A stretch of 64,000 bases of DNA from an uncultured Halomonas sp. (GCF_947501415.1 NZ_CANMVL010000010.1:1-64000), one strand, 5' to 3'. Positions 27,176 through 35,756 are shown, numbered from the stretch's first letter. A program made the numbers and translations. Notes: generated by a model from the letters alone, not told the origin.

Positions 27176-27202
27176 ACTTTCATTTATTTGAACTATGAAA
27201 GT
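27176..27202. promoter_or_regulatory. LysR-type operator, lysR-nahG intergenic
   Basis: ACTTTCAT-N11-ATGAAAGT is a perfect inverted repeat with 8-base arms in an AT-rich stretch between the divergent genes. It includes a T-N11-A core, the LysR binding pattern. Confidence 0.7.
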
Positions 27203-27291
27203 GGCTGCGTTGTGTGAATACCGAAGTGGCTCTAGCCTGCGTCCATCACCCGATGCCATGACAAGAACAGCACCCTGACGGAGAGCACCAC

Positions 27292-28611
27292 ATGCCCCAT
27301 CACAAGACCGCGTCCCCCAGCGATTCCCGCCTGTCCATCGCCATCATCGGTGGCGGCATCGGCGGCGTGGCCTTCGCCGTGGCCCTGTCTCGCTTCTCCG
27401 ACCTCGACGTGCAGCTCTTCGAGGCGGCGCCCCAGTTTTCCGAGATCGGCGCCGGCGTCTCCTTCGGCCCCAACGCCGTGCGCGCCATCCAGCGGCTCGG
27501 CCTGGAGGCGGCCTATCGGCGCATCGCCGACGCCTCCCCGGCGCCCTTCGAGGACGTCTGGTTCGAGTGGCGCCGCGGCCGCGACGATGGCTACCTGACC
27601 GCCACCCTGGCGCCCGGCTGCGGGCAGTCCTCGGTGCATCGGGCGGACTTCCTGGATGCCATCGTCGCCCATCTCCCCGAGGGGATCGCGCATTTCGGCA
27701 AGCGCTGCGTCGAGGTCACCCAGCAGGGGGAGGGCGCCACCGCCCACTTCGCCGACGGCTCCTCCTTCACCGCCGATATCGTGATCGGCTTCGACGGCAT
27801 CAAGTCGGCGGTACGCGCCAACGTGCTGCCCGTCGAGACCCATGGCGAGATCGCCCCCTTCTGGAGCGGCACCTATGCCTATCGCGGCATGATCCCCACC
27901 GCCCAGCTGGAAGAGGCCCTGGAAGCCAGGGGCGCCGACCGGCGCCTGGCCCTGGTGCCCCAGATGTATCTGGGCACCGATCGCCATATCCTGACCTTCC
28001 CGGTCAAGCAGTCGGAGCTGATCAACGTGGTGGCCTTCATCACCGACCGCTCCACCGCCGAGCCGAAGCTGCCCGAGGGGGAGGAGTGGGTCCAGGCCGT
28101 CACACAGCAGGAGATGCTGGATGTCTTCACCGACTGGGGAGCGGCGTCCCGGGCGATCCTCGAAAGCATCCCCGAACCGACCCGCTGGGCGCTGCACGAG
28201 TTGCCTGAACTGCCCCGCTACCACCGCGACCGGGTGCTGCTCGTCGGTGATGCCGCCCATGCGCTGGTGCCCCACCAGGGCGCCGGTGCCGGCCAGGCGC
28301 TGGAAGACGCCCATGTGCTGGCCAGCCTGCTGGGGGACGAGGGTTGCACCCGGGAGAGCGTCGAACAGGTGCTGGCGGCCTTCGAGGCGGTTCGTCATGG
28401 GCGCACCTGCCGGGTACAGCGCACCTCCCACGAGGCGGGGAACGTCTACGAGTATGCCGGCGAGGGCATCGGCGACGACGAGGCGAAGCTGATCGAGAAC
28501 CTCGAGACCCGCTTCGACTGGCTGTGGAACCACGACCCCGAGGATGACGTGACCGAGGCGCGTCGCCGGCTGGGCTGGCAGCAACGGGTGGGGGTGGCAC
28601 AGGAAGCCTGA
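27292..28611 (+). CDS. nahG: Salicylate 1-hydroxylase (FAD monooxygenase)
   Basis: A 439-residue class A flavoprotein monooxygenase that turns salicylate into catechol and CO2 with NADH and O2. The FAD motif IIGGGIGG is at about residue 19; the DG motif is GFDGIKS; the GD motif is LVGDAAHALVPHQGAGAGQA. Length and the AGVSFGPNAVRAIQRLGL block match NahG-type proteins. Its catechol would enter catA further right. A related 6-hydroxynicotinate-type hydroxylase cannot be fully excluded. Confidence 0.83.
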   Translation: MPHHKTASPSDSRLSIAIIGGGIGGVAFAVALSRFSDLDVQLFEAAPQFSEIGAGVSFGPNAVRAIQRLGLEAAYRRIADASPAPFEDVWFEWRRGRDDGYLTATLAPGCGQSSVHRADFLDAIVAHLPEGIAHFGKRCVEVTQQGEGATAHFADGSSFTADIVIGFDGIKSAVRANVLPVETHGEIAPFWSGTYAYRGMIPTAQLEEALEARGADRRLALVPQMYLGTDRHILTFPVKQSELINVVAFITDRSTAEPKLPEGEEWVQAVTQQEMLDVFTDWGAASRAILESIPEPTRWALHELPELPRYHRDRVLLVGDAAHALVPHQGAGAGQALEDAHVLASLLGDEGCTRESVEQVLAAFEAVRHGRTCRVQRTSHEAGNVYEYAGEGIGDDEAKLIENLETRFDWLWNHDPEDDVTEARRRLGWQQRVGVAQEA

Positions 28612-28671
28612 GTGATAAGAAAAGAGCGTGCTGCTACGACGCCAACAACATGTCCCTGAGATGAGAGTGTC

Positions 28672-29847
28672 ATGACGAAATCGAAGAACAAGATCCTGAT
28701 GTCGCTGCTGGGGGCTGGCCTGCTGCTGAACGGCCAGGCCGCCATGGCCGAGGAGCGCACACCGTTCAAGCTGGGCCTGATGCTTCCCTACACCGGTACC
28801 TACGCCGCGCTGGGCGAGGCCATCACCAATGGCCTGAAGCTGGCTGTCGATCAACAAGGTGGTCAACTCGGGGGGCGTGACGTCGAGTATGTCGAGCTCG
28901 ATTCCGAGGCCAACCCTTCCAAGGCGCCCCAGAACATGAGTCGCCTGGTCAAGGGCGATGGTGTCGACGTCGTCATCGGCCCGGTGCACTCCGGCGTCGC
29001 CATGGGCATGCTGCGGGTCGCCAAGCAGACCGGCGCCATCACTATCATCCCCAACGCCGGGCTAGAGGCGGCCACCAACCAGCTGTGCATGCCCAACGTC
29101 TTCCGAACCTCACACAACATGTGGCAGGACAGCTATCCCATGGGCAAGGTGGCCTTCGATCGTGGCCATCGTCGGGTGGTGACCATCACCTGGGACTATG
29201 CCGGGGGAAAGGAGGACCTGGCCGCCTTCGAGAACGCCTTCACCGAGCAGGGCGGCGAGATCGTTGAGCAGATCCTGGTGCCCTTCCCGAGCACCGAATT
29301 CCAGAGCTACCTGACGCAGATCGCCAGCCTCAAGCCGGACGCCGTCTATACCTTCTTCGCCGGGGGCGGCGGGGTGAGCTTCGTGCGCGACTATTCTGCC
29401 GCGGGCCTCAAGGAGAGCATCCCGCTGTTGGGCTCGGGCTTCCTGACCGAGGGCAATCTCGCGGCACTCGGTGACGCCGGTGAAGGGGTGCTGACCACCC
29501 TGCACTATGCCGAGACCCTGGAAAGCGAGGAGAATCGGGCCTTCGTCTCGGCCTATGAGGCGGCTTATGGCGAAACGCCCGACGCCTATGCGGTACATGG
29601 CTTCGATACCGGCGCCATGCTGGCTCAGGCACTCGAGGCGGTGGGTGGCGACACCGCGGACCGCGATGCCCTGATCGATGCCTTGGCCGTGGTAGAACTG
29701 CAGAGCCCCCGTGGCCCGCTGCGCTTCTCCGATTCGCATCACCCGATACAGAATATCTACCTGCGCGAGATCCGTGACGGCCGCCACGCGGTAGTGGAGG
29801 TCGCCCACGAAGGGCTCGAGGCGCCGGATGCCGACTGCCGGATGTGA
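28672..29847 (+). CDS. Orphan ABC transporter substrate-binding protein (branched-chain amino-acid/aromatic type)
   Basis: A 391-residue periplasmic binding protein with a signal peptide ending AAMA. The fold is that of LivJ-like receptors (type I PBP): GLMLPYTGTYAALGEA at the N-terminus and IGPVHSGVAMGM. Members of this branch bind aromatic acids in rhodopseudomonads. No permease or ATPase gene is nearby, so partners must be encoded elsewhere. It lies 60 bases after nahG, probably in its operon, which suggests salicylate or a related acid as ligand (inference). Confidence 0.85.
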   Translation: MTKSKNKILMSLLGAGLLLNGQAAMAEERTPFKLGLMLPYTGTYAALGEAITNGLKLAVDQQGGQLGGRDVEYVELDSEANPSKAPQNMSRLVKGDGVDVVIGPVHSGVAMGMLRVAKQTGAITIIPNAGLEAATNQLCMPNVFRTSHNMWQDSYPMGKVAFDRGHRRVVTITWDYAGGKEDLAAFENAFTEQGGEIVEQILVPFPSTEFQSYLTQIASLKPDAVYTFFAGGGGVSFVRDYSAAGLKESIPLLGSGFLTEGNLAALGDAGEGVLTTLHYAETLESEENRAFVSAYEAAYGETPDAYAVHGFDTGAMLAQALEAVGGDTADRDALIDALAVVELQSPRGPLRFSDSHHPIQNIYLREIRDGRHAVVEVAHEGLEAPDADCRM

Positions 29848-29870
29848 CCGGCCGGCGGACTCAGCATGCT

Positions 29871-29900
29871 GAAGCGGCGGGCCCTCGGGCCCGCCGCTTC
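29871..29900. terminator. Strong hairpin between convergent genes
   Basis: GAAGCGGCGGGC and GCCCGCCGCTTC form a perfect stem around CCTCGG. It ends the nahG unit and the opposing marR unit. There is no U-run. Confidence 0.7.
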
Positions 29901-29948
29901 ATGATGCATTGACGCTGCTCGGCAGCGGCCGCCGCGGTGGTGGCGGAG

Positions 29949-30419
29949 TCAGCCCGCCTGGCGCACCGGCACGCGGCTCAGGTGGTTGTTCTCGTCGGCC
30001 AGTCGCCGCAGCAGTCGACACAGGATCTCGCGTTCGTCACTTTCGAGCGGGGCCAGGATGGCTTCCTGCACCTCGTCCACGGCCGGCGCGGCAGCATGGC
30101 GTAGCCGTACGCCGTCCTCGGTCAGGGTCACCAGCATGGCGCGCCGGTCCGCGGGGTTACGCTGCCGGGTGACCAGGCCGCGCTCCTCTAGCTTGCGCAC
30201 CACCACGGCCACGGTATTGCGGTCCAGCGCCGTATGGCCGCCGAGGGTGATCTGATCGACCGGCCCCTTCTCCTCGAGGGCGCAGAGGAGGATGTACTGC
30301 AGCTGGGTCAGATCATGGGCCTCGCACTTGCGCAGGAAGATCGCGACGCTGATCTGGTGGCAGCGCCTGAGCAGGTTGCCGGGAAACTGACTGGCTTCTG
30401 AGAAAGGGGCTGCGGTCAT
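29949..30419 (-). CDS. mobR: MarR-family regulator (MobR-like)
   Basis: A 156-residue MarR winged-helix protein. The core runs from about residue 35 to 110, with LGGHTALDRNTVAVVVRKLEERGLV as recognition helix region and the wing RQRNPADRRAMLVTLT. In Comamonas testosteroni a MarR protein (MobR) represses mobA and is released by 3-hydroxybenzoate. The divergent placement to a mobA-like gene with a long palindrome between them fits that model. The symbol is by analogy. Confidence 0.75.
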   Translation of the reverse strand: MTAAPFSEASQFPGNLLRRCHQISVAIFLRKCEAHDLTQLQYILLCALEEKGPVDQITLGGHTALDRNTVAVVVRKLEERGLVTRQRNPADRRAMLVTLTEDGVRLRHAAAPAVDEVQEAILAPLESDEREILCRLLRRLADENNHLSRVPVRQAG

Positions 30420-30558
30420 GGTCTGGGTCTTTTCAAGGAGGTAAGGAAGCTGGCCGGCCGGGCGTTACAGTATCCGATGGACCGCCAGGCTGGCGCTAAC
30501 TTAGCAGACTGCGCGACTCGGGGCGCCCGGCCTTGGCGGAAAGTCGTATTGTTCGTCG

Positions 30559-30588
30559 CGATATTAATCACAATACTGATTAATATCG
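30559..30588. promoter_or_regulatory. MarR-type operator, mobR-mobA intergenic
   Basis: CGATATTAATC-N8-GATTAATATCG is a perfect inverted repeat with 11-base arms in an AT-rich island. The right arm holds TAATAT, which could be a -10 element, so repressor binding would block transcription. It lies about 80 bases before mobA. Confidence 0.75.
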
Positions 30589-30669
30589 CCGTGGCGAATT
30601 GCCACAGTAGACACATCCGACCCCCTGATGGACCCCAACAACGACCCGTGACAAACGGGATGGAGCAAA

Positions 30670-32562
30670 ATGATGCAGTACTTCCTCGACGGTTACCGCA
30701 GCGGCGACCCACGGATCCAACCCCTGGCCGAAGGACGCAGCGACCCGCAGGGGCCGCTGCCGGAAGAGGTGGATGTGCTGATCGTCGGTACCGGCCCGGC
30801 GGGGCTCTTGCTGGCGGCCCAATTGTCGACCTTCCCGGAGATCGTCACCCGCGTGGTGGAGAAGGCCGACGGGCCGCTGGAAGTGGGGCGCGCCGACGGC
30901 ATCGCCTGCCGCACCGTGGAGATGTTCGAGGCCTTCGGCCTGTCCGAGAAGCTGACCACCGAGGCCTACTGGATCAACGAGACCCACTTCTGGGGACCGG
31001 CCCCCGGTGACAAGTCGCGGATCACCCGCCACGGCCGCGTCCAGGACGTGCGTGACGGCCTCTCCGAGTTCCCCCATGTGATCGTCAACCAGGCCCGCCT
31101 GCTCGACTTCCTGCTGGAGTACATGCACGACTCCCCCAGCCGCCTGGGGGTCGACTATGGCCACGAGACCCTCGAGGTGAAGGTCCCCGAGAATCCTGAC
31201 GAGCGCGTCACGGTGCGGCTCAATACCCCGGAGGGCGAGAAGAGCGTTCGTGCGAAGTACGTGGTCGGCTGCGACGGCGCGCACAGCGTGGTGCGCGACT
31301 CCATCGGCCGGGTGCCCCAGGGCCACGGCGAGGACAAGGCGTGGGGCGTGATGGACGTGCTGGCGGTGACCGACTTCCCGGACATCCGCTTCAAGTGCAC
31401 CATCCAGTCCGCCGAGGCGGGCAATATCCTGCTGATCCCCCGCGAGGGCGGCTACATGGTCCGGCTCTACGTCGACATGGGCAACATCGCTCCGGACGCC
31501 TGGCTGACCAAGGAGGAGGTGCTGGCCAAGGCCCAGGCGGTGCTGGCGCCTTACACCTTCGAGGTGAAGGAGACCGCCTGGTTCTCCGTCTACCGCGTCG
31601 GCCACCGGGTCACCGACAAGTTCGACGACGTCGATGACGATCAGGTGGAGAGCCGCACCCCGCGGGTCTTCATCGCCGGCGATGCCTGCCACACCCACAC
31701 CGCCAAGGCCGGTCAGGGCATGAACGTGTCGATGCAGGACACCTTCAACCTGGGCTGGAAGCTGATCTCGGTGCTCGAGGGGCGTAGCCCGGCGAGCCTG
31801 CTGCACACCTACAACGCCGAGCGGCACGTCATCGCCGAGAACCTGATCGCGATGGATACCCGCTGGTCGCGGGCGATCGGCGCCGCCCAGGACTCCGACG
31901 ACCCCGAGGCCGCGATGAAGGGGCTGGCCGAGGTGCAGCGCCAGTTCGTTACCAACAGCGAGTTCACTGCGGGGTTCGCCACCCACTACGCGCCGGACCT
32001 GCTGACCGGCGACGACACCCACCTGCACCTGGCCACCGGCTTCCCGCCGGGGCGCCGCTTCCACTCCGCCGAGGTGATCCGGCTCGGCGATGCCAAGCAG
32101 GTCCACCTGGGGCATGTCCATCGCGCCGACGGTCGCTGGCGGCTCTACGCCTTCGCCGACATGGTCGATCCGCGCAGTCCGGGTTCGCGGTTCAATGCCC
32201 TGATGGACTACCTGGCCAGCGACGCCTCACCGATCCGCCGCTTCACCCCGCAAGGGGCCGACCCGGACGCGATCTTCGACGTCCATGGCATCATCCAGCA
32301 GTCGCACCTCGAGGTGGACTGGGTCGACATGCACGATGTTCTCAAGCCGCACAAGGGAGCCCTCGGCCTGCAGGACTACCAGAAGGCCCACGCGCCGGTG
32401 CTGGGGACGGATGAGGACATCTTCGACCTGCGCGGCATCGACCGCGGCGCCGGCGCGCTGGTGGTGGTGCGCCCCGACCAGTACGTCTCCCTGGTACTGC
32501 CGCTGGATGGGTTCGACGAACTCGATGCGTTCTTCTCCGCCTTCATGGTGGAGCCGAGCTGA
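30670..32562 (+). CDS. mobA: 3-Hydroxybenzoate 4-monooxygenase (MobA-like FAD hydroxylase)
   Basis: A 630-residue flavoprotein of the phenol hydroxylase type, near the length of Comamonas MobA. The FAD motif IVGTGPAGLLLA starts near residue 38; the DG motif is CDGAHSVVRD; the GD motif is IAGDACHTHTAKAGQGMN. A C-terminal thioredoxin-like domain (about residues 450-630) is typical of this family. It hydroxylates 3-hydroxybenzoate to protocatechuate, joining the PcaHG branch. Phenol 2-monooxygenase is the alternative; the neighbouring MarR regulator favours MobA. Confidence 0.82.
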   Translation: MMQYFLDGYRSGDPRIQPLAEGRSDPQGPLPEEVDVLIVGTGPAGLLLAAQLSTFPEIVTRVVEKADGPLEVGRADGIACRTVEMFEAFGLSEKLTTEAYWINETHFWGPAPGDKSRITRHGRVQDVRDGLSEFPHVIVNQARLLDFLLEYMHDSPSRLGVDYGHETLEVKVPENPDERVTVRLNTPEGEKSVRAKYVVGCDGAHSVVRDSIGRVPQGHGEDKAWGVMDVLAVTDFPDIRFKCTIQSAEAGNILLIPREGGYMVRLYVDMGNIAPDAWLTKEEVLAKAQAVLAPYTFEVKETAWFSVYRVGHRVTDKFDDVDDDQVESRTPRVFIAGDACHTHTAKAGQGMNVSMQDTFNLGWKLISVLEGRSPASLLHTYNAERHVIAENLIAMDTRWSRAIGAAQDSDDPEAAMKGLAEVQRQFVTNSEFTAGFATHYAPDLLTGDDTHLHLATGFPPGRRFHSAEVIRLGDAKQVHLGHVHRADGRWRLYAFADMVDPRSPGSRFNALMDYLASDASPIRRFTPQGADPDAIFDVHGIIQQSHLEVDWVDMHDVLKPHKGALGLQDYQKAHAPVLGTDEDIFDLRGIDRGAGALVVVRPDQYVSLVLPLDGFDELDAFFSAFMVEPS

Positions 32563-32569
32563 GCCGCTC

Positions 32570-32588
32570 CCCCCGGCATTGCCGGGGG
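32570..32588. terminator. Hairpin after mobA
   Basis: CCCCCGGC-ATT-GCCGGGGG starts 8 bases after the mobA stop. There is no U-tract. Confidence 0.5.
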
Positions 32589-32763
32589 CGACTCGGGCAA
32601 CTGGACCCACGACGCCTCGACAGGATTATTCGAATCGTCCAACTTTACTGGCGGTTTGTCCTGATCGAGGCGTTTTCGGTTGCCCGGGCGTGGCAGAATC
32701 TTGAGCAGGCGCCCTATCCTAGACCAAGGTCCATTTTTCAGGGCCAGGCGGGTAGGGTAGCTT

Positions 32764-32797
32764 GCCTATATCCCGAACGTGTATTCGGGATGCGAAC
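32764..32797. promoter_or_regulatory. Paired IclR-like operators before the TRAP operon
   Basis: ATTCGGGATGCGAAC (32783-32797) and GCCTATATCCCGAAC (32764-32778) both keep the CGAAC half and have centres 19 bp apart, as at the pca and pch promoters. The same bases also form TCCCGAA-N6-TTCGGGA (32771-32790). Confidence 0.5.
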
Positions 32798-32800
32798 TTT

Positions 32801-32840
32801 CGATAAGTCCATACAGCGATCGATAAGTCCATACAACAAT
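32801..32840. repeat. Tandem 20-bp direct repeat before dctP
   Basis: Two consecutive 20-mers, CGATAAGTCCATACAGCGAT and CGATAAGTCCATACAACAAT, differ at two positions. The 20-base period equals about two helical turns. They lie between the operator pair and the dctP ribosome site. Confidence 0.8.
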
Positions 32841-32856
32841 GCCCCGGAGGACTCCC

Positions 32857-33888
32857 ATGAAACGCGTCCTGACACGTTGCCTTCTGACCGCGTCCATCGC
32901 CGGCCTGACCGCCGCTTCCGCCGCCCAGGCCTCCACCACCCTGCGCATGGCGCACTTCTGGCCCGGCGCATCGGGGGTCAACCAGGATATCTTCGAGGAG
33001 TGGGCGGCCACCCTGGAGGAGGAGTCCGGCGGTGAGCTCAAGGTGGAGATGTTCCCCTCCGGCACCCTGGCCAAGCCGGACTCCCTCTACGAGGCGGCGG
33101 CCAACGGCATCGCCGATATCGGCGCCACCGCCCAGGGCTATACCGCCGGGCGTTTCCCGCTCTCGCAGATCGTCGAGCTGCCCGGGGTGGCCACCACGGC
33201 GACCCAGGGCGCCTGCGTGCTGCAGACCCTGTATGACGAAGGGCACCTGGGGAGCGAGTACGAGGATACCCGGCCGCTGTTCTTCTTCACCACCGGGCCG
33301 GGCGGCATCCACACCATCGATACCGATGTGCAGGTGCCGTCGGACCTCGAGGGGCTGCGTATCCGCCGGCCCACGGCGGTGGCGGGGGAAATGCTGGAGA
33401 ACATGGGGGCAAGCCCCGTGGGCATGCCGGCGCCGGACATCTACACCTCCATGCAGCGCGGCGTGATCGACGGCCTGAGCTTCCCCTGGGAGGGGCTGAA
33501 GGGCTTCCGCATCAACGAGCTGGTCAGCTACCACACCGAGGTGCCCTTCTATACGCTGATCTTCGTGGCCACCATGAACCAGCGCACCTATGACGGCCTG
33601 AGCCCCGAGCAGCAGGCGGTGATCGACGCCAACTCCGGCATGCAGTGGGCCGAGAACGCCGGCGTGGTCTTCGACCGCCTCGACGTGGAAGGCAAGCAGG
33701 AGGCCAGGGACGCCGGTCACACCATCCGCGAGATCGAGAACCCCCTGGAGCACCCGGACTGGCAGAAGCCGCTCCAGGATGGCATCGACAGCTACCTGGC
33801 CGAACTCGAGGAGCGTGGCCTGCCGGGGCGTGGGGTCTACGAGGCGGCGCTCGCCGCCAGCGCGTCCTGCGCCGCCGATCAGGAGTAA
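32857..33888 (+). CDS. TRAP transporter substrate-binding protein (DctP family)
   Basis: A 343-residue periplasmic receptor with a signal peptide ending AAQA. The conserved DLEGLRIRRP segment carries the Arg that clamps the carboxylate of the ligand, and GMPAPDIYTSMQRGVIDG is typical of the family. An organic acid ligand is expected; the surrounding genes suggest a hydroxybenzoate. GGAGG precedes this ATG. An in-frame ATG at 32839 lacks such a site. It is first in a dctPQM operon. Confidence 0.92.
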   Translation: MKRVLTRCLLTASIAGLTAASAAQASTTLRMAHFWPGASGVNQDIFEEWAATLEEESGGELKVEMFPSGTLAKPDSLYEAAANGIADIGATAQGYTAGRFPLSQIVELPGVATTATQGACVLQTLYDEGHLGSEYEDTRPLFFFTTGPGGIHTIDTDVQVPSDLEGLRIRRPTAVAGEMLENMGASPVGMPAPDIYTSMQRGVIDGLSFPWEGLKGFRINELVSYHTEVPFYTLIFVATMNQRTYDGLSPEQQAVIDANSGMQWAENAGVVFDRLDVEGKQEARDAGHTIREIENPLEHPDWQKPLQDGIDSYLAELEERGLPGRGVYEAALAASASCAADQE

Positions 33889-33893
33889 GGGGC

Positions 33894-34421
33894 GTGCAGT
33901 TCACTCTGGAAAGGGCCAGCCACTGGCTGGCCCTTGTCTGTCGTATCGTGGCCGGCCTCGCCCTGGTGGCACTGCTGGGCGTGACCATCGCCGATGTCGT
34001 CACCCGCTATCTCTACCGGATCACCGAGGGGGCTATCGCCCTACGTGTCTCCGGCAGCGTGGAGCTGGTCAGCTACCTGATGCTCTGTTCCCTGCTGGCT
34101 GCCATGGCGGCCAACGTCGAGAAGAGTCAGGTAGTGGTGGAGGCCTTCTCCCATGGACTCTCACCCAACCTCAAGAACCGCCTGCACGGCGTCTATCTGC
34201 TGGGCTTTGCGGCCCTGGGGCTGGTGCTGTTCCTGGGGCTGCTGGACTCTGCCTCCGCCGCCGCACGGCATGGCGAGGTGACCCAGGACCTGCGGATGCC
34301 CATGGGGCCCATCTATTACGCCGCCGCCGTGCTCAGCCTGCTGCTGGGGCTGCGCAGCCTGCTGCATGCCGTGCTGAGTGCCGTCTTCGCTGCCGATCAG
34401 GAGGCCGCCCATGGGGAGTGA
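33894..34421 (+). CDS. TRAP transporter small membrane subunit (DctQ family)
   Basis: A 175-residue protein with four predicted helices. The conserved VTIADVVTRYLYR and GSVELVSYLM segments of DctQ are clear. It begins with GTG five bases after the dctP stop (TAAGGGGCGTG), preceded by AGGAG within the end of dctP. It couples the receptor to the large permease. Confidence 0.88.
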   Translation: MQFTLERASHWLALVCRIVAGLALVALLGVTIADVVTRYLYRITEGAIALRVSGSVELVSYLMLCSLLAAMAANVEKSQVVVEAFSHGLSPNLKNRLHGVYLLGFAALGLVLFLGLLDSASAAARHGEVTQDLRMPMGPIYYAAAVLSLLLGLRSLLHAVLSAVFAADQEAAHGE

Positions 34422-35700
34422 GATGATCGGGGCCATCGGCCTGGGCGCACTGCTGCTGCTGATGGTGCTGCGGGTGCCGGTAGCGCTGGCCATGCTGGTC
34501 GTCGGGGTGGTGGGTTTTGCCCAGGTGATCAGCTGGGGAGCGGCAATCGCCCAGCTAAAGACCGTGCCGGTGGAGGTGCTCTCCAACTACAGCTTCAGCG
34601 CCGTGCCGATGTTCATCCTGATGGGGGTGCTGGCGGCCCACTCCGGCATGGCCGGCAAGCTGTTCCACTCCACCCGGGTAATCTGCGGCGGCTGGAAGGG
34701 TGGCCTGGCCATTGCCGCGGTGGGCTCCTGCGGGATCTTCTCGGCGATCTCCGGCTCGTCGCTGGCCACTGCCAGCACCATGACCCGGGTCGCCCTGCCG
34801 GAGATGGAACGCTACGGCTACAACCGGGGTCTGGCCACCGGCGCACTGGCCGCCGGCGGCACCCTGGGGATCATGATCCCGCCCTCCATCGCGCTGCTGA
34901 TCTATGCCATCCTTACCGAGCAGTCGGTGGGGGACATGTTCATGGCCGGCCTGGTGCCCGGCCTGCTGGGCCTGGTGATGTATGCGCTGACGGTCAGCGC
35001 GGTGATGCGCGTGAAGCCCTCGCTTGCCGTGGCCGGCGAGCCCACGGCATGGAAGCAGAAGCTGGCCTCGCTCTCGGGGCTGGTCCCGTTCTTCGCGGTA
35101 TTTCTGGTGATGATCCTGGGGATCTATTTCGGCGCCTTCACCCCTACCGAGGGGGCCAGCGTCGGTGCCTTCGCCACCCTGCTCTACGCCCTGGCCAAGG
35201 GCATGCGCGGGGCCGAGCTATGGCGCAGCGTGCAGGAGACCCTGGCGCTTTCCAGCGTGGTGTTCTTCATGCTGGTGGGGGCCGAGACCCTGGGTTACTT
35301 CATCTCGGTGTCGCGGATCTCCTTCTCCATCACCGACGTCCTCTACGGCATGGAGCTGTCGCCCATGGTGGTGGTGCTCTGCATCCTTGCGCTCTACTTC
35401 GTGCTGGGGATGTTCATGGACGCCATCGCCATGCTGGTGATCACGGTGCCGGTGGTGTTCCCGATCATCCAGGCGCTGGGCATCGATCCGGTGTGGTTCG
35501 GCATCATCACCGTGCTGACCGTGGAGCTGGGCCTGATCACGCCACCGGTGGGGATGAACGTCTTCGTGATCAAGGCGATGGCGCCCCATGTGGGGCTTGG
35601 CGAGATCTTCAAGGGGGTGGCGCCCTTCATCGTCTCGGACTTCCTGCGCCTGGCGCTGCTGATCGCCTTCCCGGTGCTCACCACCCTGTTCCTTCTCTAA
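34411..35700 (+). CDS. TRAP transporter large permease (DctM family)
   Basis: A 429-residue permease with about twelve helices. GGTLGIMIPPSIALLIYAI and GLITPPVGMNVFVIK are the two DctM hallmark segments that bind sodium and substrate. The start overlaps the end of dctQ by 11 bases; an ATG at 34423 is the alternative. With dctPQ it forms a sodium-driven high-affinity uptake system. Confidence 0.93.
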   Translation: MGSEMIGAIGLGALLLLMVLRVPVALAMLVVGVVGFAQVISWGAAIAQLKTVPVEVLSNYSFSAVPMFILMGVLAAHSGMAGKLFHSTRVICGGWKGGLAIAAVGSCGIFSAISGSSLATASTMTRVALPEMERYGYNRGLATGALAAGGTLGIMIPPSIALLIYAILTEQSVGDMFMAGLVPGLLGLVMYALTVSAVMRVKPSLAVAGEPTAWKQKLASLSGLVPFFAVFLVMILGIYFGAFTPTEGASVGAFATLLYALAKGMRGAELWRSVQETLALSSVVFFMLVGAETLGYFISVSRISFSITDVLYGMELSPMVVVLCILALYFVLGMFMDAIAMLVITVPVVFPIIQALGIDPVWFGIITVLTVELGLITPPVGMNVFVIKAMAPHVGLGEIFKGVAPFIVSDFLRLALLIAFPVLTTLFLL

Positions 35701-35740
35701 CTGCCGGGAGCCTCACGGCCGCCGGGTCGCGGGGTATGGC

Positions 35741-35756
35741 ATAACCTGGAAGTTAT
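35741..35756. promoter_or_regulatory. PcaQ-box-like inverted repeat
   Basis: ATAACC-TGGA-AGTTAT differs from the box at 14996 in one arm base. It lies between the TRAP operon and the DUF6455-like gene. Functional use is uncertain. Confidence 0.35.

Noticed and set aside
30552-30562. GTTCGTCGCGAT near mobA as an IclR-type site
   Set aside because: Spacing between the half-sites is wrong; the adjacent MarR palindrome explains the region better.
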